Below, piece after piece: positions 11,440 to 21,150 of a stretch of 64,000 nt of DNA. The DNA comes from Ascarosepion bandense (lineage: Eukaryota; Mollusca; Cephalopoda; Sepiida; Sepiidae), in assembly GCA_037127315.1 (NCBI GenBank), contig JBBBDQ010000192.1, positions 5,639,501 through 5,703,500 on the forward strand. Direction: 5' to 3'. Below the pieces are notes generated by a model. It had not been told where the DNA came from. It saw only the letters and a program-made list of their open reading frames with translations, and did no database searches. Position 1 is the stretch's first letter, and each line of letters begins with the position of its first letter. The position numbers were made by a program, and so were the translations under genes.

Positions 11440-11835
11440 TCTTATTGTTGTCGTCGTTCTCTTCTTCCTTGTTGACGGCGAGAAAGTGAGGGCGAAAAAG
11501 AAGAGATAAAGGAAAATAGCACGCTAGAAGAGAAGGAAAAGCAAATGTATGTCGACGAATCAGTATTTTGAAATTTCTCTTTTACATCATGGCGGTGTCC
11601 TATCGGATCTCCGCTCCCATCTGACTGATTCAACTTTCATTCTCAATTTATATCAAATAAAATTATGACACTATCTCTCAGTTTGTAAATCTCCTCCTTT
11701 TCATTGGCCAGAAAATCATTTCACACAAGCTCGCGAAATTTGCCTTCGTCTTTTTTTTCTTCAGTACGGAGTCAATCCTTTTTCTATTGGTCAAAAAGAT
11801 TTTCGCATTGGTTCGCGAATTTTTAAACAGTGAAG
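11440..11835 (-). promoter_or_regulatory. Candidate promoter patch (CCAAT boxes, CpG words)
   Basis: Three ATTGG words on the + strand (CCAAT on the minus strand) lie within about 110 bp at 11700-11815. Two of them are followed by TCGCGAA. About 100 bp to the left is CATCATGGCGGTGTC, a YY1-like CCGCCATGATG on the minus strand. CpG is kept here while it is rare around. The arrangement would suit a TATA-less promoter firing leftwards, but I find no exon to go with it and the call is weak. Confidence 0.25.
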
Positions 11836-12199
11836 AAAAAAAAAGTTACTTTTATTTCGTAACCACATTACAACATTTCAGTCACTTCAAAAGTTTTCTT
11901 CATATGACGTAGCAGCCCAGAGTTCTTTTTTTAGTTTCTTACGAATTTTTATCTTTCCTAATAACTTGCTTAGTTTCTAGAAGGCATTTATGCTATTCGG
12001 ATGTATGTATTAACTTTTCAGGTAGTTAAATTCCTGCACCTCTGTAAGTACATTAAATTACTTTCATTATCGTCACCCCCTTTGTCAATTGCTGCAAAAT
12101 ATTTCAGATACCTAAATTACTACATTAATTTACAGTTACACTCTGCCTAGAATTGAATTCAGAATAACAGAGAATGAAACCCTGTTTTTTTTTGTTTTT

Positions 12200-12930
12200 T
12201 TTTTCAATCATTTTACTTCAAGAAAGGCGAAACCACTACTAGTATACAGGGGGTTACAGTGAGAGAAAAAACTGGGTACAGGGGGTATTGAAGAAAGAAT
12301 AAAAGATAAATGGGATTCAAAAAATGGTAGAAGATGGCAATTGACGTTGCATTTAAATTTTTGATGATTGTAGCTATCAGGAAAACAAGTAAACAGAAGG
12401 GAGTTCCACAGGCGAGAAGTGCGAGAATAGAAACTGTTAGAATAGAAGTGGGGGGGTTACATTTAACTATTTCAACGGTAAGAGGGTGGGACTTAGATGC
12501 CAATCTAGTAGCACGCTTAAATGCATGTGGATGGGGCACCAGGGGAAAAAAGATCGTCAGAGCAATTGCCGTGAAAATATTTGTAGAAAAGACAGAGGGA
12601 AGCCACGTCACGTTGGTGAGAAAGTGACTGAAGTCGAGATGCCAAGTCCCGAATCACGTGTCACATTGTAAATCTTTCTTTGGATTTTGACAAGAACCTC
12701 GAATAAATAGCAGCATGGAAACAGTATTCAATGCACGGACGAATGGTAGATTTATGCATGTGTAAAATGGATTCTGACAAGAAAAGGTTTCTGGCTCGAC
12801 ACAAAAACCTAACTTTCCTAGCAGTAGATGCAGCTATGGATTCGACAGATTCGCCCTACTTTACTTCGATTATACATTTTTGAAATAATTTCGACAGTAC
12901 ATAATTTTTTTCGTTTACTCTAAAATGAAT
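12200..12930 (-). mobile_element. LINE-B (CR1/L2-like) 3' fragment
   Basis: The minus strand shows the end of a LINE ORF2 after the RT. RATRLASKSHPLTVEIVKC is followed in a shifted frame by words equivalent to 'PRTARLWNSLP' and by an L-rich end (PIYLLFFLQYPLYPVFSLTV). This order is typical of the C-terminal region of CR1/jockey-group elements. Frameshifts and stops break it. Parallel copies lie at 12935, 34900 and 44695. Confidence 0.6.
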
Positions 12931-12934
12931 CCTG

Positions 12935-13075
12935 ATTTATTTTTTGTTTTTAATCATATCACCCCAAGCAAGGCGGTAACGCCACTGATGCGCAGGGGGC
13001 TACGTAAGAGTGAAAAGATTGGAAAAGAAAAAAACCGGAAACCACATCCTAAACAGGAAACAAGGGATGGGCCTC
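12935..13075 (-). mobile_element. LINE-B extreme 3' end, second copy
   Basis: The block TCACCCCAAGCAAGGCGGTAACGCCACT with GGGGGCTACGTAAGAGTGAAAAGA repeats the 3' edge of the neighbouring copy (12215-12270) and of that at 44720-44785. This is a 5'-truncated insertion of the same family in the same orientation. Confidence 0.6.
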
Positions 13076-13077
13076 TT

Positions 13078-13395
13078 CAGTCAGTTTAGTTTAAGTGCCA
13101 TACGTGATACACGCTTGGGCGATCATGTCTCGAAAGAGACATGACTGACTGGGCAGAAGATTATCCCGCAGTAGGTTGCCATTGCTTTCTGCGGTAGACC
13201 GGTTGCCGACCAAGGCTATAGAACCCAATCTGTCCTGTTATTTAACCCCATAACTGGAAGGAATAGGCGGATTAATACCTTTCCCAAGGGTATTTGCGCG
13301 TAAGTGAATGCAATGAATTCAACTGGAATTCGAACTCGGCTCCCCGATTTCTCGTTCCGAGCCGATATCCAATGCTCCACAACGCACACCTCTTC
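13078..13395 (-). repeat. SINE-1, near full length
   Basis: Complete order on the minus strand: tRNA-like head (GGAGCATTGGATATCGGCTCGG, box-B GAGTTCGAATTCC), body with CTTGGGAAAGGTATTAATCC, and terminal AACTAAACTGACTG. It contains a perfect inverted motif CATGTCTCGAAAGAGACATG. Length is about 315 bp. Confidence 0.85.
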
Positions 13396-13894
13396 ACCTG
13401 TTCAATAGACGTGGGTGGAGTGTGAACCGGGCGATAGTTTAGTCTATCTACTCCAATTTAATTTTTTTTTTATCTGGAAATGCTAACTTGATTCCATATG
13501 AATTCTGTAGACATAACAACATTTCATCTTCTTCCTTTGGAGGTTGGGTAGAGTAAATAATTACTGTTAGCAATTATTATTAAGTTCTGATCAGTATTTA
13601 CTTTCAACTTAATTTCTAGTTACCTCAGTGCTATTGCATAGAACAGCATAAAAGGAAGGGGCACAAACCCACTTTCTCTTTCGCTATATAACCACAGGAT
13701 GCCGTGGGGACAAGACGTGTCTCGTTTCCTCCCTGCAGCACTTTCCTGTCCCCAGTGAATCACGTGTCACATACAACACAATACTATCACTACATTGTCT
13801 ACTGAAAAGAAAATACGATCACAATAATATCTCCACAAAAATCTATCACATAAATCCCTCCAACACAAAAGAATATTCTTTTTTTTTTTTTACT
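13396..13894. other. No recognisable feature
   Basis: Mixed-composition sequence without open frames or family resemblance. A poly-T run closes it at about 13878. Confidence 0.4.
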
Positions 13895-14336
13895 AGCAGT
13901 ATAGCCCGGCGTTGCTCGGGTGTAATAAAAGCTTTAAAACTAATCCATGGTCGTGGAGCTCAGACTTTTTGGACGTTGGCTAGAAAGACTAAAAAGCAAT
14001 AGTTGTTTCCAGTTAAAGCGAAACCGTAGACTGAAAGAAAAATGAATGGATGTAAATCAAATTTTGGTTTCCTGGTATCGATATCAAATTTTCTGCACTA
14101 TTGTAAGAACTGCAACTTTGAAACTTCTGAATATCGTTTCTTATGTCTTTGTCTATGAGTGTATCAAATTTGATTAAAATCGGACCACTCCTTCTATAAC
14201 CCAATTTTTTCGATTATCGATATTTATCGGGGTACCTCGACACAAAATCTAGCTAAGAACACTCGCAGATGCTTATAGTACAACTGTGTAAATTTTCAAT
14301 AAAATTGGTTCAGCCGTTTCGGAGTCTATAGGTAAC

Positions 14337-14371
<35 letters not shown>

Positions 14372-14395
14372 GTTTCATCTATAAATAAGTTTAGA
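13895..14395 (+). repeat. Interspersed repeat ending in (AC)n
   Basis: Starts TATAGCCCGGCGTTGCTCGGG and ends with GGTTCAGCCGTTTCGGAGTC, then GGTAACGGACACACAC and a TATAAATAAGT tail. This framing, with a 'CGTTGC(C/T)CGGG' start, a 'GGTTCAGCCGTT' block and a short tandem tail, is common among invertebrate non-LTR-derived repeats. The class is not certain from one copy. Confidence 0.5.
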
Positions 14396-14819
14396 TAACT
14401 GTTCAACGCTGCTACAAATGATGAGCACCCGTCAAAATAATGTTTTAGTAAGCTGAAACTAACCCTCAAATATTTAGTATTATTATAATTGCCACATCTA
14501 TTGTTATTCTATGTTGGCACAGTAAGAAGCAGGATGATGAAAAAGCCATTTATTTTGTCTCGAAATAGTTATTTTAATAGTTGTTATCTTCTTCCTTGTC
14601 AACACTTAATTCGATAGAGAATATCAATCACAGTGAAGAAACATATTATGAGATTTCAGTAAATAACTTTTACCTTACAGACTTATTGAGTATAACGTCA
14701 CTGATGAGTCGATCCTGTGCACTCGTAGGAGTGTATTCATGAAATGTCGTCTAAATTTACTTATCAAACGTGATTGTAAATTAAAGCTTCTACCTCATTT
14801 ATCAAATTTTAAGTCTATA
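14396..14819. other. No recognisable feature
   Basis: AT-rich sequence with no coding or repeat signal that I can name. Confidence 0.4.
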
Positions 14820-15020
14820 AGAGTAGCTCGACGTGTTGCAATGGTTAGTAAGCTCGTCTCGCTAGACCTTATTATAACTGAATAGTGAGCTCGATCCTCA
14901 CTAGGTACCCCATACTTTCGATATTGTGCCACATCTAAAAAATCATTTGGGTACCTCGACGTGGTATAATGCTTAGCGAGCTTGCCTCAGTATAATCATT
15001 AAAATTGAGTAGTGAGTTTG
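14820..15020 (+). repeat. Two SINE-2 heads in tandem
   Basis: Copy one (about 14826-14940) has a box-A-like TGGTTAGTAAGCTCG, a box-B-like GAGCTCGATCCTCA and the tail TTCGATATTGTGCCACATCT. Copy two (about 14950-15020) repeats TACCTCGACGTGGTATAATGCTTAGCGAGC and then breaks off. They look like tRNA-derived promoters; the anticodon region does not fold as a tRNA. Confidence 0.6.
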
Positions 15021-16732
15021 TGGGGGCTTCATGCTGCAAGGTTAATTTGGATTAATTTCTCTGTTGGATCTCACCTGGCACAAGGCCACTTCCAAAAGGA
15101 ACTTCCTACCAAAATCCTCACGAACCACCATTATTTTGAAAATCATTCATTAAACAAGCGAAGAGAAAGTGGGATGAAGTTGACAAGACATTAATTTGCA
15201 ACGATTTAGTGTGTTAATAAATACCTAAATTACATACATGTTGAATATGATGTGAAATTGTTTGAAATTGTCTCCCGTAGACTGTGTGAGAATTACTGTT
15301 ATGGATTTTTAACGTAAGTCTGAATGTTCATTGCTGTTGGAATAATTCTCAGCGTGTTAAGAAAGTTATGTCGAAAAATTGTTGCTAAAAAGAATTATTC
15401 ATTTCTGAGAGTTCACGATTAATGTTCATGTGGATAGTTGTGCACAAGTTAGGATATGAGATTGAGTTGGCTTTAGATTTGTGAAGTTTTGACATGATGT
15501 GTGCTTATGAAATGTTTTAGTGCCAACTGCCAGGAAATGCGCGGTAAATTGTATAACACCCTTACAATTTGGCGGTAAAAATGTAGTTCACTTACCTTGA
15601 TTTTGATTGGCTAGCCCAATCAGCAAACAGCTTATATTTATTCAAATATACAACGGTTACATACTGAATTTTATTTAATACATACGTGATTGCTTAAGTA
15701 AGTGTGTATGTGTGTTTGTGTCCACAAGTTCGATTCTAACCGGGTGCCGATATTTTCGGCCTTGTGCCACATCTAAGCTGCATTTAGAAAATCATTATTA
15801 GTCTATAATAAATTTCCTTCTCCTTGGTTATATGTGAATGATTTTTTAAAATTAACCGTTTATCATGTTTTATTTTACCAAGAATAACTAGTTTTGTAGG
15901 GTACACAAGTTAGGCCATGTACCCCAGTGGTACATTAGTATTCTTCAGGAAATACATTGACTCCGAGATAAAACAACCACTATTGTACATTACCTGATGC
16001 AATTACTATCCAGAGTGCACAACGTATTTTTTTCCCCAATTTTCTCATTTTAATAAGCAAAGCTTTTTATTAAGTTATATCAAGAATGGGTCGAATTTTC
16101 ACTATTATGAAACTTTCCGTTGCCGTAATCTGTACCCGTACCGGAGCTGAAAGGTCAGGTATGGAACATCATCCTCCATTAATCTTCTTGGTGTGGGTAA
16201 ACCAACTGTTTCTGCGAACCTACTTTCGCACGAACACTCACACTCACCCACCCATATACATCTCGGCAATGAGACCCCAACTGCTCCCCGCAGTTGGGGA
16301 TACGCGTCACTCACACGCGCTAATCTCACTCACTCAAACTCACTCATTTTCACACACACATGCTAGTAATAATTTTCACACTTTCTCAAGAAACTTCTTT
16401 CGACGACATACTTTTCAACTGTTGTATAACAAGAACAATTTACCATGAAGACTCATAAACATTTATTCAGTCTTAACTGAATAAATATTTGCAGTCAAAG
16501 CGAGGCAACTCTTGATTAATTCCACCTTTCTTATTTAAATGCATGCTTTTCTTTATCAACGTTGTTTAATTGTACCTTTGTTAATACATGTAACGTTTGT
16601 CATTGGTTATTCTTTTGCGTGAGTCTTGTTTTCGAATCAAAATTAAATTAATGTGGTGAACTGCCCGACAAATCCGCAACATGTTCATTTTAACCCCTGA
16701 GCCACATGCCTCTATAAATAAAAATTCAAAAT
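15021..16732. other. No gene supported; one SINE-2 tail
   Basis: At 15722-15800 a box-B-like AGTTCGATTCTAACC and the tail TTGTGCCACATCTAAG mark another SINE-2 end. The rest is unassigned. The open frame 16086-16448 overlaps CA-rich sequence and resembles no protein family. Confidence 0.45.
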
Positions 16733-17030
16733 GTGCGTTGTGGTACAGTGGATATCGGCTCGGAACGAGAAACCGGCGAACCGAGTTCGAATTCCAGTTG
16801 AATCCATTGTATTCACTTACGCGCAAATACCCTTGGGAAAGATCTGTCTCTTCCTTCCAGTTATGGGTTAAATAACAGGACAGATTGGGTTCTATAACCT
16901 TGGTCGGCAACCAATCTACCGCAGAAAGCAATGGCAATCTACTGCGGGATTATCTTCTGCCCAGTCAGTCATGTCTCTTTCGAGACATGACCGCCCAAGC
17001 GTGTATCACGTATGGCACTTAACTGACTGA
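16733..17030 (+). repeat. SINE-1, full-length reference copy
   Basis: Best plus-strand copy. The tRNA-like head has box A TGGTACAGTGG and box B GAGTTCGAATTCC, followed by CATTCACTTACGCGCAAATACC, the CCAGTTATGGGTTAAATAACAGG block, the CTGCGGGATTATCTTC block, the inverted motif CATGTCTCTTTCGAGACATG and the end TTAACTGACTGA. The tRNA head with conserved internal promoter boxes implies RNA polymerase III origin. Assigning it to a known cephalopod SINE is an inference. Confidence 0.85.
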
Positions 17031-19083
17031 ATGAACACTACAATTGACAAGCTGATGTAATGCTTGTGTAATAAGTTCTATTCTCATTGCATTTCCTACT
17101 CTTGTGGCCATTAATCATATAGCTTTCAATTAAAACTATAGAAAAGTTTCAAGAAACCTTTTTTTAAAATTCATTTTAAAAGTTAGATATCGAAAATGAG
17201 TGGAGGTACCTAAGACGAAGCTAAGATTACTAAAAATATCTCTACACATTTCCAGTAGCCAGCTTGGTGGTTAAGATAGTTGCGTATATTCTGTCGGCTC
17301 TATTGGTCGATGTTCGAACAGAAAGATAAATGATTCACTTGGGAGATTGGCACAGAACAATCTTCTTATCGATTTGTCTTGTATCAAACTAAAAACTCGT
17401 TGGTTTATCTTTATCATTATGTGAATAATTTGTTACGATATGAGCTTTGTCGAAAATAAAACTTTTCGAAGATTGTAATTTGAAAAAGTTTTAAAAAATA
17501 TAAGATTTTTTTTTTAGATTTGCCGATAAGGCAAAGAATAAATCTAAATATTTTAGATAAGAACGTTTTTAACACGCTGCTCATTTTTTACAATAAAGAA
17601 ATTTTTGTCAATACAAAGATTAGACAGTTCTTTTGCTTTTTGTTGATTTGTAGTGCAACAGAATAATTCAATAACAATATTTAAAATTAGAAGAAAAAAA
17701 AAGTGAGGAAGCCTCGGAATTATCTCCCTTAGTACAATTCAAAGTTTGACATCAATAAATACAAAAATGTGAAATTATTTCCTTTCTTTTTTCCATTGTC
17801 AATGCTGGACATTATTTTTTGAATTCATGGAATGAACCAGTTTCCCTATTAAACACTAGAAATACCTGTGAAAATTTCAGTTTTTTTTTTAAATTTTAAT
17901 TTTCTGATGAATCTTAATTCTTCAGTTAACAATTGAATGGTGTGGTGAGTTCTACAGAAATAAAATATCCACAGCAATTTCCCAATTGCATCATTAAATA
18001 TTTGAACTTAACAAAATATTGCAATAACAATCATAAATATGAATGCTGGTTATTATTTAAAGTAGGGAGGGTGTACTAATAAATAGATTTGAAACTGACA
18101 ACTTTTTCCATTTCATTGAAACAGACATTAAGCACTTCTATCTTTCTTTATTTCTTTCTTTCTCATTGAAACCAAGCAATGTCTCTGTTATGTCTTTTCC
18201 GTCTTTCTATGCAATCAAAAAGGAATAGCCTATTATTTATGAGGTGTTGATAGGATGTAACAGTCAGACTAACTCAGGGAGAGACAAGCAGAGTTATAAG
18301 ATTTTTTTGGATTATGAACTTCATTTTTGTTGTTTTTATTAAATTTGGCTGACACATTCTTTGACTTTCTTCCATAAATATGTTATAATCTTAGATTTAG
18401 ACACTAATGGACAGAACAATATTGTTAGAGGAATTGTATTTACACTTTTCCAAATGAATGCCTTCAATAAACATTCAAAATCGTGGTTTTAGCTGGGTAT
18501 AATTGTCTGTGACACAATGGGTCCTCACACAGTAAGTTAAGACAGCTGCATAGGGGACTGTAAATGAGTCTATCTGGGTTTAGAAAGACTGCAGTTTTAT
18601 GATACCCAACAGTAAAACAGAACTTTTTTTTACTAAAGTTCACACATTACAAGCCTCGAGAGCCCCACAAGGTTGAGGGTAACTGAATGTGCCGTGTGAT
18701 GTGAATGTAAGAGGAGGCTGCAGAAGTGAACTTTATGAGGATAAGGAAGAGAGATAATGAGGGACCTTTGACTTGAAGAGGTCAAGATCAAATTATTCAG
18801 AGAAGCATTTACATGAGAGTTTGTTCCATAATGCAGTAGTCTTTTTTGGAAAAGCTGTTTGAGGAGAACTTCCTCTTTACAAGTGGAATATGGTGGAAAT
18901 AAAATGGTTTTGATTGTATGGAAGTAACATCTTTTGTCCTAGCAATAAATGTCTGAATTGGTTGAATTAAAGAATAGAGCTCTTCTGAACAACTGCCTTA
19001 AAGTGAATGTAGTAATGACAGGCTTGTGATGCTGCATCTGTGGAAGAGAGTGGAAAATATAACATTCCCAACAAAGCTATGTT
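17031..19083. other. No recognisable feature
   Basis: Two kilobases of AT-rich sequence. Reading both strands gives no exon, no RNA gene and no repeat that recurs in this window. Confidence 0.4.
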
Positions 19084-19285
19084 TTTGGGTTGTTTTGTTT
19101 TTATGGCATATCAACCACAGTGGGTCATTTATTGCCAAGTAAATTTTTTTTATTTATTGCTGGTAATACCTTTTTCTTTCAACAATTTATTGCTGTTTTT
19201 TATATAAGCTTTTGTGTCTAGTAATACATTTTTCTTTTTCGAGTATCAAGATTCATTGGGATTTGTTTTTAAGGGCAGGTTCCCC
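19084..19285 (+). repeat. Repeat C, partial
   Basis: Begins GTTTTTATGGCATATCAACC followed by GTGGGTCATTTATTGCC and then short imperfect 'TATTGCTGGTAAT' iterations. The same order occurs at 34330, 44395 and 46175. It has no coding content. Confidence 0.55.
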
Positions 19286-19287
19286 AA

Positions 19288-19582
19288 GTCCTATCCTTGT
19301 TATTTAATCCATAACTGGGGGGAAGGTACGGATTAATACCTTTCCCAAGGGTACCAGTGCTTAAGTGAATGCAGGGTATTCAACTGGAATTCGAACTTGG
19401 CTCACCGATTTCTCTTTCTGAGCTGATATCTACTGCTCCACAACGCATATCCATCACTAAACGCTTACAGCAACTAGTATTCCCAAGTGGTCACCCATTT
19501 AAGTACTGACCAGGCTCAACGTTGCTTAACTTTGGTGATCGAGTGAGAACCGATGTATTCAACGTGATAGGCAATGAGCCAC
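19288..19582 (-). repeat. Composite SINE: 5S rRNA head fused to tRNA head
   Basis: On the minus strand, 19582 to about 19466 is a well-kept 5S rRNA-like sequence (CACGTTGAATACATCGG, GATCACCAAAGTTAAGCAACG, GCCTGGTCAGTACTTAAATGG, GTGACCACTTGGGAATAC). It is followed at once by the SINE-1 tRNA-like head (TTGTGGAGCAGTAGATATCAGC, AGTTCGAATTCC) and the start of the SINE-1 body. The same 5S-then-tRNA order recurs at 23727 and 38590, so it is one retroposed unit. Chimeric 5S-tRNA SINE heads are known from AmnSINE-type elements. Confidence 0.75.
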
Positions 19583-20718
19583 AAAGCTATGTAAATGACT
19601 TTGAACTCTGTCAAGGCTGGAAGCTCCAGCCCAGGTATGGCAGCAATTACCAGTTTTCTTTTTAGTTTAATCTGACTTTTGTAAAACTTAAGCATGGCAG
19701 AAGGATTTTGTCTGTTTTTGGAGTTGTGGAATCAGCAGACCATTTTCTCCAGCATCTTTAGCAGTGATTGTAAATATGAATTCTGAAGTGAATTTGAGAT
19801 CCAATAGTTGTTCAAAGCATGAAGCCTCATCAAGAGTTCAAGTGCTTATCTTTGAAACTAAATATCTAATTGGTGATGATGAAATGATATTAGCTTGGTT
19901 TTTGAGTTACCAAAAGTTACAAGCCAGCAATTTCCTCATTGAGCTGTTAAAACTGGATCAGAAGAGAAATTAGCTGCAAAGCTACAAACATCTTGATTTT
20001 TCAATGTGCTTCAATAAACAATAGTTTTATCTACATGGATGTTTGCTTATGATGTCTCAACTCAACCACCTGTTGTCCGAAAGTAGGGAAAAGGAAATAA
20101 ATAAACAAAAACTTTTGGGATCAAGTGACATTTGGCTGAAAGGTATGGAATTCTGGTCATGAGCTTATATAGTTAGGATACATTCTGTATATGAGCAGAG
20201 TTGCAGTCAGTCATCCTTAGAGTAAGGAGAGATGTAGAGTCCTAAGCAAAGTCCTCATTGGTCTATTAGTCTGCCATGAGAGATAATAAAAGTAGTAACA
20301 AAAATTTTCTCAGTGTCACTTACCTACTCCTAGATTGTGTCAGATGAATCTGTAACTAAATAAACTCATTTATCCATATTCAGATTCTTTAATCAGTTTC
20401 AATGTAAAAAAACAAACAAACCCCAACTATCACTCTTCCAGCTTATAACAGACGTCCTATAAATATATGTATTGGTTATTATCTTTCATTTGTTACTTTA
20501 CCACATAAAACAGACACCATCTTGATTATAAAGCCTAGAAACATGTATACACATTTTGAGTTAAATAAAAAAATTGTAATAAAAGTTTTTTGCTTACATG
20601 ACACTCCATCCCTCCATCAAAAGATTATATGCTTAAAAACCCAGTATGTAAATTAAAAGACAGAAAGAATATCAAAAAAGGTATTTCAATCTAGTAAAGT
20701 ATCAAGTAACAAAAATCA
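19583..20718. other. 3' flank of the SLC27A gene; no gene seen
   Basis: This lies beyond the transcript end of the minus-strand gene. The open frame 19764-19973 has no recognisable relative. No terminator-like or conserved element stands out. Confidence 0.4.
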
Positions 20719-20724
20719 TTTATT
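20719..20724 (-). promoter_or_regulatory. Polyadenylation signal AATAAA
   Basis: TTTATT on the + strand is AATAAA on the minus strand, about 110 bases past the TAA stop at 20834-20836. It is the first canonical hexamer downstream, so it is the best candidate for the 3' end of the SLC27A mRNA. Confidence 0.5.
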
Positions 20725-20833
20725 CAGACAAAGTCAAGAAACTTTATAAATTCAACTCCCTCAATCATGTTGCCCAATAAAATCAATAAAATATATACTT
20801 CATATAAATACATATTTAAAGTAGGGTTGTACA

Positions 20834-21150
20834 TTACAATCTACTTTGTCCAACTAGTATTTTCAAATAGCTGTGTTCTGTTAAGGGCATGTAACATTCT
20901 GAACTGTGGTCAACATAAAAAAGTGGATCATGGACGGTTTTAGGATTGAACCCTTCATTCTGGAGAGAGGTTTTTCTTAGTTTAAATGTTCCTGTGAGGT
21001 CCATAACTTTCTGAATACGTAGAAAAAGTGGGACAGCATAAGAGGGTAGATTTTTTTTGCATTGAACGTATATTTTTACCAACTGCTCCTCACTCGGGTG
21101 GTCGCCTGTGGAAAGTAGCAAGGATGCCATCCCAGCTCTACCAGAGAAAG
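20834..21150 (-). CDS. SLC27A2-like: SLC27A terminal exon, ends in SRL
   Basis: 317 bp including TAA. The acceptor is ATTTTGCAG|CTTTC. It completes Ala, then [58 protein letters not shown] and a final [11 protein letters not shown]. The Lys of TGTFK is the candidate catalytic lysine of the C-terminal domain. Length and order match the family end. Confidence 0.95.

Noticed and set aside
12213..12627. Opposing open frames of 132 and 97 codons as novel genes
   Set aside because: The minus frame is the tail of a CR1-like LINE also present at 34.9 and 44.7 kb; the plus frame is its shadow.
16086..16448. Open frame of 120 codons as a gene
   Set aside because: Its second half is CA-rich simple sequence (THTHPP, HTHASN), and the first half matches nothing known to me.
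16729..16800. tRNA genes at SINE heads (also 1258, 13330, 14830, 27835, 40700)
   Set aside because: Boxes A and B are present but acceptor and anticodon stems do not close, and each is joined to a dispersed SINE body.
19466..19582. Functional 5S rRNA gene
   Set aside because: Well-kept 5S words, but fused to a tRNA-like head, single, and with substitutions in the internal promoter; two more diverged copies have the same fusion.
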